Shown here one piece after another: positions 34,782 to 43,946 of a stretch of 64,000 bases of DNA; positions within the stretch are counted from its first letter, which is position 1, and every line of letters starts with the position of its first letter. Both the position numbers and the translations under genes were made by a program. Below the pieces are notes generated by a model, which was not told the DNA's origin, did no database searches, and saw only the letters and a list, made by a program, of their open reading frames with translations. This DNA is from Planobacterium oryzisoli. GTDB lineage: Bacteria; Bacteroidota; Bacteroidia; Flavobacteriales; Weeksellaceae. The stretch spans positions 1-64,000 of the forward strand of contig NZ_JADKYY010000008.1 of NCBI RefSeq assembly GCF_015354315.1. Reading direction: 5' to 3'.

Positions 34782-36383
34782 TTAAGCATTCTCCCTTTTA
34801 AACTCACTGATGAAATGCAGCTTAATACTTGGGAATTTCTCCTCAGTCATATGGATGGTGAAGGATGAATCGGCTAAAAATACAAGTTGGTTGTATTTAT
34901 CGCGCGCTAAGAAACGCTGCTTTAAACGTGCAAATTCCTTGAATTCCTCACTTTTCTCGTCTGCCTCCACCCAGCACGCCTTATGAATGGAGAGGGGTTC
35001 GTAGCTGCATTTAGCACCGTATTCATGTTCGAGTCGGTACTGGATTACCTCGTACTGAAGTGCCCCAACGGTACCAATGATTTTTCTTCCGTTCATTTCC
35101 AGAGTAAAAAGCTGGGCTACACCCTCGTCCATAAGCTGGTCGACGCCTTTTGCGAGCTGCTTGGCCTTTAACGGATCGTCGTTGTTTATATAGCGGAAAT
35201 GCTCCGGAGAGAAACTAGGAATTCCTTTAAACTGCAGTTTTTCTCCCGCGGTTAGGGTATCTCCAATACGGAAGTTACCAGTGTCGTGCAGACCCACGAT
35301 GTCGCCAGGAAAACTCTGGTCTACGATTTCTTTTTTATCGGCAAAGAAAGCGCTGGGCGCAGCAAACTTCATTTTCTTTCCCTCCCGAACAAGTAGGTAG
35401 TTCTCGTTGCGCTTAAAGGTCCCTGATACGATCTTTACAAAAGCCAGGCGGTCGCGGTGCTTGGGATCCATATTGGCATGGATCTTAAATACAAAACCGG
35501 TAAACTGTGGCTCCTCGGGACGTACTAACCGAATGCTTGATTCCTTGGGCTGTGGATTTGGCGCAATATCGATAAATGCATCCAATAGCTCGCGTACTCC
35601 AAAATTATTTAAGGCCGAACCAAAGAATACCGGCTGCTGGTTTCCGGCCATATAATCGTCCCGGTTAAATTCGGGGTAGACGCTTTCAATGAGTTCCAGT
35701 TCCTCGCGAAGTGTAGCAGCCGCCTTTTCGCCGACCAGCTCATCCACCTTTGGATCCGTAACATCGGTGATCTTTACAGACTCCCCAACGCGCTGTTTTT
35801 TCTCTTCCAGGAAAAATTCAATGTTCTTTTCCCAGAGGTTGTATATGCCCTGAAAATCCCCGCCCATACCGATGGGAAGTGACAGAGGAACGACTGTAAG
35901 GCCCAGTTTCTGTTCTACCTCATCCAATAGGTCAAAGGCATCCTTTCCTTCACGGTCCAGTTTGTTTATAAATACGATCATCGGAATGTTACGCATCCGA
36001 CATACCTGAACTAATTTCTCGGTCTGTTCCTCGACCCCTTTGGCAACATCGACCACCACAATAACCGAGTCTACGGCCGTTAAGGTGCGGTAGGTATCTT
36101 CTGCAAAATCCTTGTGTCCTGGAGTATCGAGGATATTGATCTTATGCCCGCGGTATTCAAAGGCCAGCACGGAGGTGGCTACAGAGATTCCTCTCTGCCT
36201 TTCGATCTCCATAAAGTCGGAAGTGGCTCCTTTCTTTACTTTGTTGCTTTTCACGGCTCCGGCCTCCTGGATAGCGCCTCCAAAGAGGAGCAGCTTTTCC
36301 GTAAGGGTAGTCTTTCCGGCATCCGGGTGGGCAATGATACCAAAGGTTTTTCTTTTCTGTATTTGTTCTAGTAATTCGGACAT
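34782..36383 (-). CDS. prfC: Peptide chain release factor 3
   Basis: GTPase that recycles class I release factors after termination. The G1 motif AHPDAGKTTLTEK, the switch II DTPGHKDFAEDTYR and the G4 NKLD are all present. Length 533 is normal for RF3. It has its own terminator and is divergent from the CPBP protease gene, 100 nt away. Confidence 0.97.
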   Translation of the reverse strand: MSELLEQIQKRKTFGIIAHPDAGKTTLTEKLLLFGGAIQEAGAVKSNKVKKGATSDFMEIERQRGISVATSVLAFEYRGHKINILDTPGHKDFAEDTYRTLTAVDSVIVVVDVAKGVEEQTEKLVQVCRMRNIPMIVFINKLDREGKDAFDLLDEVEQKLGLTVVPLSLPIGMGGDFQGIYNLWEKNIEFFLEEKKQRVGESVKITDVTDPKVDELVGEKAAATLREELELIESVYPEFNRDDYMAGNQQPVFFGSALNNFGVRELLDAFIDIAPNPQPKESSIRLVRPEEPQFTGFVFKIHANMDPKHRDRLAFVKIVSGTFKRNENYLLVREGKKMKFAAPSAFFADKKEIVDQSFPGDIVGLHDTGNFRIGDTLTAGEKLQFKGIPSFSPEHFRYINNDDPLKAKQLAKGVDQLMDEGVAQLFTLEMNGRKIIGTVGALQYEVIQYRLEHEYGAKCSYEPLSIHKACWVEADEKSEEFKEFARLKQRFLARDKYNQLVFLADSSFTIHMTEEKFPSIKLHFISEFKRENA

Positions 36384-36458
36384 AAGGTAATTTGTGGGTG
36401 CAAAAATCGTGATTTTTAGCGAGATGAGAAAACGCTAGGGATAAGGTGAGACTTTTTT

Positions 36459-36466
36459 TATATTTG
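36459..36466 (+). promoter_or_regulatory. CPBP gene -7 element
   Basis: TATATTTG, 17 nt before the start codon at 36,484, fits TAnnTTTG. Confidence 0.5.
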
Positions 36467-36483
36467 CGGTAAACCCTTTAAGG

Positions 36484-37320
36484 ATGTCTCAAGTCCCCAA
36501 CCAAGCTCTTCCTAAGTACCGATTCGACTGGAAGGGCGCAGCAGCCCTGTTCTTTGGCGGCTTTGTGCCTGCCATGGCTCTTTCTATCATTAATGTACTA
36601 ATGATGATGCTTTTTAAGGTGAACTACCAGTTTGAAACCTGGTATATGGTGCTTTTGAACCTGGTGATGTGGAGTGGGGCCATTCTCTCGTTTGATTATT
36701 TTATCTGCCGGCCTCAGACCGGAAAGCACCTAAGGTTCAATTTTTCCACGAAGAACCTTTCTACCTACCTTTTGGTGTTTCCGCTTATGCTCGGCGTTAT
36801 ATTTATCGCTGAATTCTTTACCTCGCTGATTCCTATCTCAGGACCTGTCTTTGGACCACTCTACGAGTATTTCTCCGAGATGATGGAGCAGCTAACCTCC
36901 TCGCTTTGGGGAATGATTCTAATGGCTGTTCTGATGGCCCCGGTATTTGAGGAAATCGTTTTTCGCGGGATCATCCAGAAAGGCCTTATTAATCGGGGGT
37001 ACTCCGCAAAGGCTGCAATCTGGATCGCAGCGTTTCTTTTTGGATTGGTACATGCCAACCCGTGGCAATTTGTAGGTGCCGTACTCCTGGGAGCAGCCAT
37101 AGGGTACGTCTATGAAAGAACCAAATCGCTCTTTCTGGCGATCTTGCTTCATATGTTCAACAACGCCCTTGCAGCAGTCCTTATCTACGTAGGAGGTACC
37201 GAGAGTTTTGCTGAGTATTTTGGTATCTCTGTATACCTGCTTCTTGCGCTAGGACTTGTCTTGCTTGGCGTTTTCTATTATCTTTTCACCTACAAATACG
37301 AAATCCACCACAGCGAATAA
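36484..37320 (+). CDS. CPBP family intramembrane glutamic endopeptidase
   Basis: A 278-residue membrane protein with about eight helices and the signature motifs EEIVFRG (glutamate pair plus arginine), FGLVHANPWQF and HMFNNALAAV, which mark the CPBP/Rce1-type protease family. Substrates in bacteria are mostly unknown. The rdgB gene starts 10 nt after its stop, so the two are likely cotranscribed. Confidence 0.9.
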   Translation: MSQVPNQALPKYRFDWKGAAALFFGGFVPAMALSIINVLMMMLFKVNYQFETWYMVLLNLVMWSGAILSFDYFICRPQTGKHLRFNFSTKNLSTYLLVFPLMLGVIFIAEFFTSLIPISGPVFGPLYEYFSEMMEQLTSSLWGMILMAVLMAPVFEEIVFRGIIQKGLINRGYSAKAAIWIAAFLFGLVHANPWQFVGAVLLGAAIGYVYERTKSLFLAILLHMFNNALAAVLIYVGGTESFAEYFGISVYLLLALGLVLLGVFYYLFTYKYEIHHSE

Positions 37321-37330
37321 ATTCCTTTTA

Positions 37331-37900
37331 ATGAAAGAACTCCTTGTAGCCACCCACAACATCCATAAGAAAGAAGAAATCCAACAAATTCTCTCGAGCC
37401 ACTTCCATATTAAAAGCCTCTCGGATTATGCCCTTTTAGAAGAGATAAAAGAAGACGGGGATTCCTTTCACGCGAATGCACTTATAAAAGCGAAATTCTG
37501 TTACGAAAATACTCAGGTAGATTCGTTAGGGGACGATTCGGGTCTCGTTGTTGAAGCCCTCGACGGAAGGCCTGGAATTTATTCAGCACGCTACGCCTCC
37601 AACCACGATTTCGATAAAAACATAGCGAAGGTCCTAGAGGAAATGGAAGGCGTGGAAAACCGCCGCGCTTATTTCATTACGGTACTTTGCTATTATACAT
37701 CCCAAGGCCCTAAGTACTACGAGGGACGGGTTTACGGCAATCTTCTCACCGAGCACCGCGGATATAAAGGATTTGGATACGATCCCATCTTCGTACCCGA
37801 GGGTCACGAACTCACTTTTGCCCAGATGCTCCCAGAGGATAAGAACCAGATATCCCACCGTAAGAGGGCCCTGGACCAGTGGCTTGAGGATTTAAAATAA
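37331..37900 (+). CDS. rdgB: XTP/dITP pyrophosphatase (HAM1/RdgB)
   Basis: Removes non-canonical purine nucleoside triphosphates to prevent mutations. Start placed at 37,331 (MKELLVATHNIHKKEEI); the longer frame from 37,256 runs through the end of the CPBP gene. Motifs: ATHNIHKKEE at the N-terminus, SLGDDSGLVVEALDGRPGIYSARYA in the middle and GFGYDPIFVPEG near residue 150. About 189 residues, normal for the family. Confidence 0.95.
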   Translation: MKELLVATHNIHKKEEIQQILSSHFHIKSLSDYALLEEIKEDGDSFHANALIKAKFCYENTQVDSLGDDSGLVVEALDGRPGIYSARYASNHDFDKNIAKVLEEMEGVENRRAYFITVLCYYTSQGPKYYEGRVYGNLLTEHRGYKGFGYDPIFVPEGHELTFAQMLPEDKNQISHRKRALDQWLEDLK

Positions 37901-37981
37901 CCTTCGAAAGGCTATCGCTTAAAGAGACTATTTCTATCGTACCTAACTCCTTGCAGCGCATGCTCTGCAAAGAAAATTTTA

Positions 37982-37989
37982 TACCTTTG
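37982..37989 (+). promoter_or_regulatory. rnz -7 element
   Basis: TACCTTTG, 30 nt before the TTG start of the ribonuclease Z gene, fits TAnnTTTG. Confidence 0.45.
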
Positions 37990-38019
37990 CAGCCAGCTTT
38001 AACTAAATAAATCCACTCT

Positions 38020-38937
38020 TTGAGCGCACATCTGACCATTCTGGGATATAATTCCGCGATACCAACCGTAAACTCGTCGCCTACGGCGCAGTTTCTCGAG
38101 ATGGAGGAGCGCCACTTTCTCATTGACTGCGGTGAGGGTACACAGGTCCAACTCCGCAAGGCCAAAGCACGCTTTTCAAAGATAAACCACATTTTCATCT
38201 CGCACCTCCACGGTGACCATTGTTTTGGTCTTCCGGGGCTTATTGCTTCTTTTAGGCTTTTGGGCAGAGAAACACCTATTCATATCTACGGTCCGAAAGG
38301 CATCCAAGAAATGCTCGAGACCATCTTTCGCCTGACCGATACCCATAAAGGTTTTGAAGTTGTGTACCACGAGCTCGATAGTAAGAAGAGTGAGGTAATC
38401 TATGAGGACAGTCGTATTGAGGTATCCACGATTCCCTTGGACCATAGAGTATACTGTAATGGCTACCTTTTTCGCGAGAAACCCAAGGACAGGCACCTGA
38501 ACATGGCGGAAATCTCCAAATATCCGGAGATCGAAACCTGTGACTACCATAACTTAAAGCGCGGAAAGGATTTTGTTCTCTCCGACGGATACGTTCTTAA
38601 AAACGAGACTCTTACCAATGATCCTACCAAGTCCGTGTCCTATGCCTTCTGCAGCGATACCCGCTACCTGGAAAGCATAGTTCCTATTATTGAAGGTGTG
38701 GATGTGCTGTACCACGAAGCCACGTTTCTACACGATCTAAAGAAAATGGCTGACTATACCGGACACACCACCGCACTGGAGGCCGCGCGGATTGCCCGCA
38801 AGGCGGGCGTGGGCAAGCTCATCCTTGGACACTTCTCCAACCGCTACCACGATCTTTCGGTATTTACTAAAGAGGCGCGCGAGGTCTTTGCTGAGACTTA
38901 TCTCCCTGTAGCGCTTCAGCCAGTGGAGATCAAATAA
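38020..38937 (+). CDS. rnz: Ribonuclease Z
   Basis: Metallo-beta-lactamase fold nuclease that trims the 3' ends of tRNA precursors. The metal-binding motif SHLHGDHCFGL is present, together with FCSDTRY and the terminal HFSNRY region. The start is a TTG (SAHLTILGYNSAIP follows), consistent with family length of 305 residues. The TIGR02757 gene begins 9 nt after its stop. Confidence 0.95.
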   Translation: MSAHLTILGYNSAIPTVNSSPTAQFLEMEERHFLIDCGEGTQVQLRKAKARFSKINHIFISHLHGDHCFGLPGLIASFRLLGRETPIHIYGPKGIQEMLETIFRLTDTHKGFEVVYHELDSKKSEVIYEDSRIEVSTIPLDHRVYCNGYLFREKPKDRHLNMAEISKYPEIETCDYHNLKRGKDFVLSDGYVLKNETLTNDPTKSVSYAFCSDTRYLESIVPIIEGVDVLYHEATFLHDLKKMADYTGHTTALEAARIARKAGVGKLILGHFSNRYHDLSVFTKEAREVFAETYLPVALQPVEIK

Positions 38938-38946
38938 ACTATTTAG

Positions 38947-39717
38947 ATGGAGAGGGAAATGCTGAAGGATTTTTTGGATGAGAAGGTGGATCTATACAAC
39001 CATCCTTCCTATATTGATTCCGACCCCATACAGATTCCTCATAGGTTTTCTTCTCGAGAAGATACAGAGATCATGGCCTTTCTTATGGCCACCATTGCCT
39101 GGGGAAACCGTAAAAGCATTATCGCATCGGGAGAAAAAATGTTAGACTGGATGGGAAATTCTCCCCACGACTTTATACTTAACCATTCCCGAAAGGATCT
39201 ACAGTCTTTTGAAGGTCTACCACTTCACCGGACTTTCAGTGGTGAAGATTTTGCACATTTTGCCGGCCATCTCAAGAGAATTTTTTCAGCATATGGAAGT
39301 CTAGAGCCCCTGCTGCTTCCTTTGCAGCAGGAGGAAAACTACTACCATGCCCTGTACCGATTTCGCTGTGCTTTTCTCTTGGAGAGTACCCACCGCTCCT
39401 GCAAGCACGTAAGCAGTACCTATAAAAACTCGGCGGCCAAGAGGCTTTTAATGTTCCTTAGGTGGATGGTCCGTAGGGACAGTAGAGGAGTGGATTTTGG
39501 GCTCTATACGACGCATCCCGCTCATAAACTCTCGCTTCCATTGGATGTGCATGTTGGAAATATCGCACGGGCACTGGGTATCCTTTCCCGCCGGCAGAAC
39601 GACTGGAAGGCAGTGGAGGAGTTGGACCTGATTGTCCGAACGCTCGATCCTAAGGACCCGGGAAAGTACGATTACGCACTTTTTGGACTGGGGGTAAGTG
39701 GGGATTTTTCACCTTAA
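38947..39717 (+). CDS. TIGR02757 family protein
   Basis: A 256-residue protein of a conserved family of unknown function (TIGR02757, DUF2400). The N-terminal block YNHPSYIDSDPIQIPHRF and the FLMATIAWGNRKSII segment are family hallmarks, as is LSLPLDVHVGNIARALG near residue 200. It may be related to helix-hairpin-helix DNA-repair-like folds, but this is not visible here. It overlaps the following minus-strand gene by 4 nt at the stop codons. Confidence 0.88.
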   Translation: MEREMLKDFLDEKVDLYNHPSYIDSDPIQIPHRFSSREDTEIMAFLMATIAWGNRKSIIASGEKMLDWMGNSPHDFILNHSRKDLQSFEGLPLHRTFSGEDFAHFAGHLKRIFSAYGSLEPLLLPLQQEENYYHALYRFRCAFLLESTHRSCKHVSSTYKNSAAKRLLMFLRWMVRRDSRGVDFGLYTTHPAHKLSLPLDVHVGNIARALGILSRRQNDWKAVEELDLIVRTLDPKDPGKYDYALFGLGVSGDFSP

Positions 39718-39962
39718 GTGTTTAGCAATTCTAGTCTCCCGTAGCGTAGTGCCACTTGCCGTCTTAGCTGGATGCCTCCTTTCACATACAGCACGCTGGT
39801 ATCTATGCCCTGAAATTCCATTTCTTTTAGCAGGGCATAAAAAAAGAAATGAGAGGCAGTAACGGGTTGGAACGTCACGGTCTTCTCGTTAAAGGTTCGT
39901 ACTAACTCGGCGCCGGACATTGTTCTAAAGCGCTCGGAGAATCCGTAATGGTCGTTTTTCAT
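39714..39962 (-). CDS. Uncharacterised small protein
   Basis: An 82-residue soluble protein, convergent with and overlapping the TIGR02757 gene by 4 nt. It looks protein-like, with a basic C-terminal region (GGIQLRRQVALRYGRLELL) and a central SHFFFYALLKEM helix. No family recognised. It may be a real gene or a leftover, as the neighbouring stretch to the right is decayed. Confidence 0.5.
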   Translation of the reverse strand: MKNDHYGFSERFRTMSGAELVRTFNEKTVTFQPVTASHFFFYALLKEMEFQGIDTSVLYVKGGIQLRRQVALRYGRLELLNT

Positions 39963-40175
39963 CTTAAAATGTTTTCACGTGAATTTAACTAACCATTCAA
40001 AAGGGAGGGAGAAGCATTATATTTTGACCGCTTGTGTCCTCATACTAAACCACCGTGGAATGCTATTCTCGGTTGGTGACTTCCTCTAGTGTAGGAAATG
40101 CTCCTGATGAATGAACTCCAAATGTACTAAAAAAAGTAACTTGCTCTAGCACATATATAGTATACTTTTCTTGTA

Positions 40176-40301
40176 TCAGTAGGACTGCTTGGTAGGGATT
40201 ACTCCACGCACTCCACCTCTTGGATTTTCTGTATCTCCCTTGTATCGAGGTATCAAGTGAATGTGGGCATGCATAACAGTTAAGTACCTGCGTACAAGGC
40301 T
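40176..40301 (-). pseudogene. HIT-family protein, C-terminal remnant
   Basis: A 41-codon minus-strand fragment encodes YLTVMHAHIHLIPRYKGDT followed by ENPRGGVRGVIPTKQSY and a stop. The HAHIH stretch is the histidine triad of HIT-domain nucleotide hydrolases, and the RGGVRGVIP tail is typical of the HIT proteins in this lineage. The upstream two thirds of the gene is missing; the frame runs into a stop at 40,302-40,304, next to the mgtE end. The longest open frame on this strand (40,063-40,308) is a different frame and looks spurious. Confidence 0.75.
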
Positions 40302-40304
40302 CTA

Positions 40305-41657
40305 TCACATATGCAGCATGAGACGTGCAATGGTGAAGTAGATCAGTACTCCAAGGATGTCGTTTGAGGTGGTGATGAAGGGTCCTGTGGCAATGGCCGG
40401 GTCGATTTTGTTTTTATCAAGAATGATAGGTACCACCGTACCAATGACAGCCGCCACTAGTATTACCGCCAGTAGCGAAATAGAGATGGTAAGGGAGACC
40501 GTAAGGTCGTGGTGGTTGAAAAGGAGGTTAAAGCCGAAAATCAAAATAGCCAGAATTACACCGGAAGCCGCCGAAACGCTGACCTCCTTAAGTAGCGTCT
40601 TATACGTGTCCTTGCCCAGTGTGTCGTTGGCAAGACCCTGTACGATGATTGCCGAAGCCTGTACTCCAATGTTTCCCGCTGTTGCGGCAATAAGTGGTAC
40701 AAAGAACATTAAGGCAGGTACGTTCTGAAGTGCCGACTGGTTGCCCTGCAGCACGCGCGAACCTACAAGTCCCCCTACCATTCCAATGAAAAGCCATGGA
40801 AGCCTTGCTTTGGTCATGCTGAAGATGGTATCGGTATGGTCCACATCACTGGAGATACCTGAGGCAAGCTGGTAGTCTTTTTCAGTTTCTTCCTTTACAA
40901 AGTCCATCACGTCGTCTATAGTGATCCTTCCCACAAGTTTTCCCAACGCATCCACTACAGGAACTTCAAAAAGGTCGTAACGCTGCATGAAACGGGCTAC
41001 TTCTTCCGCTTCGTCAGAGTCCTTGACCCAGCGAACCTTGGAGTTGTAAACCTCAGAAACTCTTGTGGCTGAAGAAGTGGTAAGTAGTTTTTTAAGACTT
41101 AAAATTCCTAAGAGTTTATTGGTCTCATCCACTACATAAATAGAGTAGACTTCTTCCAGTTCCTCGGCTTGCTTCCGCATTTCCTTTACCGCAGCAATTA
41201 TGGATAAATCCTCTCGTACCTGCACTAGTTCAGTGGCCATAAGACCTCCGGCGGTATCTTCGTCGTAGCGGAGTAGATCCACGATGTTTTGTGCATGCTC
41301 CTCGTCATCTAAATGCTGAATGATTTCATCCTGCTGCTTCTCGGGAAGTTCTGCGATGATATCGGCCGCATCGTCGGAATGTATCTCGTTGATGATCTCA
41401 TCGGCGATCTCCTTGGAGGAGAGCTGCGTTAAGAATTTTTTCCTTTCGTCCTCATCGATCTCCAGAAGCATCTCTGCGGATTGCTCGTTACCCATTAAGT
41501 CGTAGACAAACTTCTGTCCTTCGGTGTCGAGCTCTTCAAATAGTTTGGCAATGTCCACTGCCTCCATCTCTAAAAGCACGGAGGAGACCTCACTTACGCT
41601 GCGAAGAGAAATGGCTTCCTTGAGGTGGTCGTGTTGCTGTAGTGTGCTTTCAGTCAA
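40305..41657 (-). CDS. mgtE: Magnesium transporter MgtE
   Basis: Magnesium channel of 450 residues. The acidic N-terminal domain (about 15-125) is followed by two CBS domains (about 130-250) that sense magnesium, and a five-helix membrane part with the conserved RLPWLFIGMVGGLVG and PLIAATAGNIGVQ segments. It has an independent start and is followed closely by the HIT remnant. No riboswitch is evident in the 110 nt upstream. Confidence 0.95.
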   Translation of the reverse strand: MTESTLQQHDHLKEAISLRSVSEVSSVLLEMEAVDIAKLFEELDTEGQKFVYDLMGNEQSAEMLLEIDEDERKKFLTQLSSKEIADEIINEIHSDDAADIIAELPEKQQDEIIQHLDDEEHAQNIVDLLRYDEDTAGGLMATELVQVREDLSIIAAVKEMRKQAEELEEVYSIYVVDETNKLLGILSLKKLLTTSSATRVSEVYNSKVRWVKDSDEAEEVARFMQRYDLFEVPVVDALGKLVGRITIDDVMDFVKEETEKDYQLASGISSDVDHTDTIFSMTKARLPWLFIGMVGGLVGSRVLQGNQSALQNVPALMFFVPLIAATAGNIGVQASAIIVQGLANDTLGKDTYKTLLKEVSVSAASGVILAILIFGFNLLFNHHDLTVSLTISISLLAVILVAAVIGTVVPIILDKNKIDPAIATGPFITTSNDILGVLIYFTIARLMLHM

Positions 41658-41768
41658 AACGCTGTATTTTAGGATGAAAAACTATTTTAATTCTAGGGTT
41701 TTGCAAATTTACAGAAATTGGCTCAGTAATTAGTACTAAAGCGCTTTTACAATACTGCAAGCCGAGGG

Positions 41769-42545
41769 TTAACTGTTTATAGACTCTTGCCAGAGTAGGG
41801 TGAAATCAATGAAATCCGCAACAGATAGCTCCTCGGCTCTTTGATCGAGAAACGGATGCGACTGCATAGGTTCGGGGATTCCCAGGACCTTAAGCGAATT
41901 GCTTAGTTTCTTTCTTCTTTGGCCAAAACCTGCCTTTACAATGCGTTTGAAAAGGACTTCGTTTCCTTCAAGGCCCGGCTTAATATTGCGCGTTAGACGT
42001 ATCACGCCCGATTTTACTTTGGGCGGAGGATTGAACACGTTTTCGTGGACGGTAAAAAGGTACTCCACGTCATAGTAGGCTTGAATAAGTACAGACAGTA
42101 TGCCGTAGCTCTTTGTTCTCGGGGCACTAGCCGTACGTTCGGCTACCTCCTTTTGAAACATTCCCACTACTGTAGGAACCTTCAGGACATGGTCCACTAC
42201 ATGGAAAAGTATTTGGGAGGATATATTATAGGGGAAGTTACCAATGACCTGGACCTGTTTTCCTGAGGCAAAGGAAAAATCGGTTTTTAGGAAATCCCCA
42301 ATAAAGCTGGATTCCTCTAGCGCGTCGTAGTGCTGTTTGAGGTAGGCAACCGATTCGGTGTCGATCTCCGCCAAAAACACATGGGCCGGACTCTCTAACA
42401 AATACTTAGTCAGTACTCCTGTACCGGGGCCCACCTCCAGGACCAAATCCGAGGGGGTAAGTGGCAACGAATCCACTATTTTCCTTGCGATGTTCTCATC
42501 GGTTAAAAAATGCTGTCCCAGGTGTTTTTTTGCTCTGACGTTCAT
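41769..42545 (-). CDS. rsmA: 16S rRNA (A1518/A1519)-dimethyltransferase
   Basis: Adds four methyl groups to two adenines in helix 45 of 16S rRNA. SAM-binding motif LEVGPGTGVLT, KKHLGQHFL at the N-terminus, NFPYNISSQI (motif IV) and a C-terminal domain (FGQRRKKLSNSL). 258 residues, normal length. It is divergent from ftsX. Confidence 0.97.
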   Translation of the reverse strand: MNVRAKKHLGQHFLTDENIARKIVDSLPLTPSDLVLEVGPGTGVLTKYLLESPAHVFLAEIDTESVAYLKQHYDALEESSFIGDFLKTDFSFASGKQVQVIGNFPYNISSQILFHVVDHVLKVPTVVGMFQKEVAERTASAPRTKSYGILSVLIQAYYDVEYLFTVHENVFNPPPKVKSGVIRLTRNIKPGLEGNEVLFKRIVKAGFGQRRKKLSNSLKVLGIPEPMQSHPFLDQRAEELSVADFIDFTLLWQESINS

Positions 42546-42683
42546 GTTTGGTGGGGTTGGTTAGGGTCTTAAAAATTCCTGAGAAAATCAAACCATTGCT
42601 GTGTTTTTTTTAACACGGATTTTATCACTTCTGCCCGCAAATTTCGGAAGTTTTTTTCTATTTTAGCCGAAAAATTTGATTAG

Positions 42684-43583
42684 ATGGCCAAATCTGTAGA
42701 CGATTTTAACAAGCGACGCCTGCGTTCAAGCAACATCACCGTGGTAATATCCATTGCGTTGGTTCTGTTTTTACTGGGACTTATGGGAATGATCCTTATC
42801 AATGCCCAAAAATACTCGGATTATATCAAGGAGCAGCTTGTAGTAAATGCCTACTTTGACGAGAACTACGATGCCAAAGACTCTTTAAAGATTGCAAAGC
42901 TGGAAAAATCTGCTTTTGACAAAATTCAGGTTCTTCCTGCGGTAAAGCGCGCTACATACATCTCCAGGGAGATGGCAAGCGAGGAGGCAAAAAAGAGTAT
43001 GGGAATTGACAGCGAAGCGCTTTTCGACACCAATATATTTCCTTCGTCTGTAGAGGTGGCCCTTAAGCCCGACTATGTCGATCCCAAGAAAATCGACGGC
43101 GCCATTCAGCAGATTGCAAGTGTTCCGGGGGTAGTGGAAGTGAAAAACAACTCTTCCCTCATGGTAGACGTCTACAACAATTTGAACCGCATCTTACAGT
43201 GGATCCTTGGATTCTCCCTTCTCTTTTTGGTTTTGGCTGTAGTTTTAATCAACAATTCCATCCGACTTAAAATATTCTCCAAACGTTTCATCATCAAAAC
43301 CATGCAGCTGGTAGGTGCCCGCCGCAGGTTTATCTTAAAGCCGTTTATCCTGGAAGCAGTTCTACTTGGACTTATAGGGGCTTTCATAGGAATTGCAGCG
43401 CTACTTGGCGTGTGGTATTACTTCACCAGTCAGATCGGGCAGGAATTCAACCAGAACGATGTGAATTATCTCTATTTAGCCCTTTTAATTATTGGGGTGG
43501 GAGTCCTGATCACCGTGGTAAGTACCATTTTTGCAACCTGGAGATTTCTTAAGACGAACATTGACGATTTATACTACAACTAA
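42684..43583 (+). CDS. ftsX: Cell division protein FtsX
   Basis: A 299-residue permease-like protein with four membrane helices: one at about 18-40, then an extracytoplasmic domain (about 45-170), then three at the C-terminus. It partners with FtsE to control septal peptidoglycan hydrolases. It is the first gene of the ftsX-DUF3098-uppP-truB-pseudouridine synthase run. Its stop overlaps the DUF3098 start by 1 nt. Confidence 0.93.
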   Translation: MAKSVDDFNKRRLRSSNITVVISIALVLFLLGLMGMILINAQKYSDYIKEQLVVNAYFDENYDAKDSLKIAKLEKSAFDKIQVLPAVKRATYISREMASEEAKKSMGIDSEALFDTNIFPSSVEVALKPDYVDPKKIDGAIQQIASVPGVVEVKNNSSLMVDVYNNLNRILQWILGFSLLFLVLAVVLINNSIRLKIFSKRFIIKTMQLVGARRRFILKPFILEAVLLGLIGAFIGIAALLGVWYYFTSQIGQEFNQNDVNYLYLALLIIGVGVLITVVSTIFATWRFLKTNIDDLYYN

Positions 43584-43876
43584 TGGGTAAGAAGATCTAC
43601 GATGAATCGCAAAGCGGTACAGAGAACCACTCAAAGGGTTATTTTTATTTCGCAAAAGAAAACTATAAATGGATGCTTATAGGCCTTTTGCTGATACTGG
43701 TAGGATACGCTCTTATGACCGGTGCCGATGCCAATACGGTGGACGGGAAATACGATCCCGCTGTCTGGAATGAAGGCATCTTCTCCGTAGTTAGGATCCG
43801 AGTGGCTCCTTTCCTGGTGGTGCTGGGACTGTGCGTAGAAGCCTACGCTATTCTAAAGAGACCCAAAGACCTGTAG
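43583..43876 (+). CDS. DUF3098 membrane protein
   Basis: A 97-residue protein with two membrane helices and the FYFAKENYKWMLIGLLLILVGY segment typical of DUF3098, a family restricted to Bacteroidota and found next to ftsX. It overlaps ftsX by 1 nt, so a link with division or envelope growth is likely but unproven. Confidence 0.9.
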   Translation: MGKKIYDESQSGTENHSKGYFYFAKENYKWMLIGLLLILVGYALMTGADANTVDGKYDPAVWNEGIFSVVRIRVAPFLVVLGLCVEAYAILKRPKDL

Positions 43877-43946
43877 AATTACTGTTTAACTATATACCTA
43901 CGGCCATTAAGCCTTCGCTAGCTTGATGGTCTTTTTAATACACTCT

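Noticed and set aside
40063-40308. An 81-codon minus-strand frame next to mgtE.
   Set aside because: The protein-like HIT text is in a different frame of the same strand; this frame is an accidental overlap.
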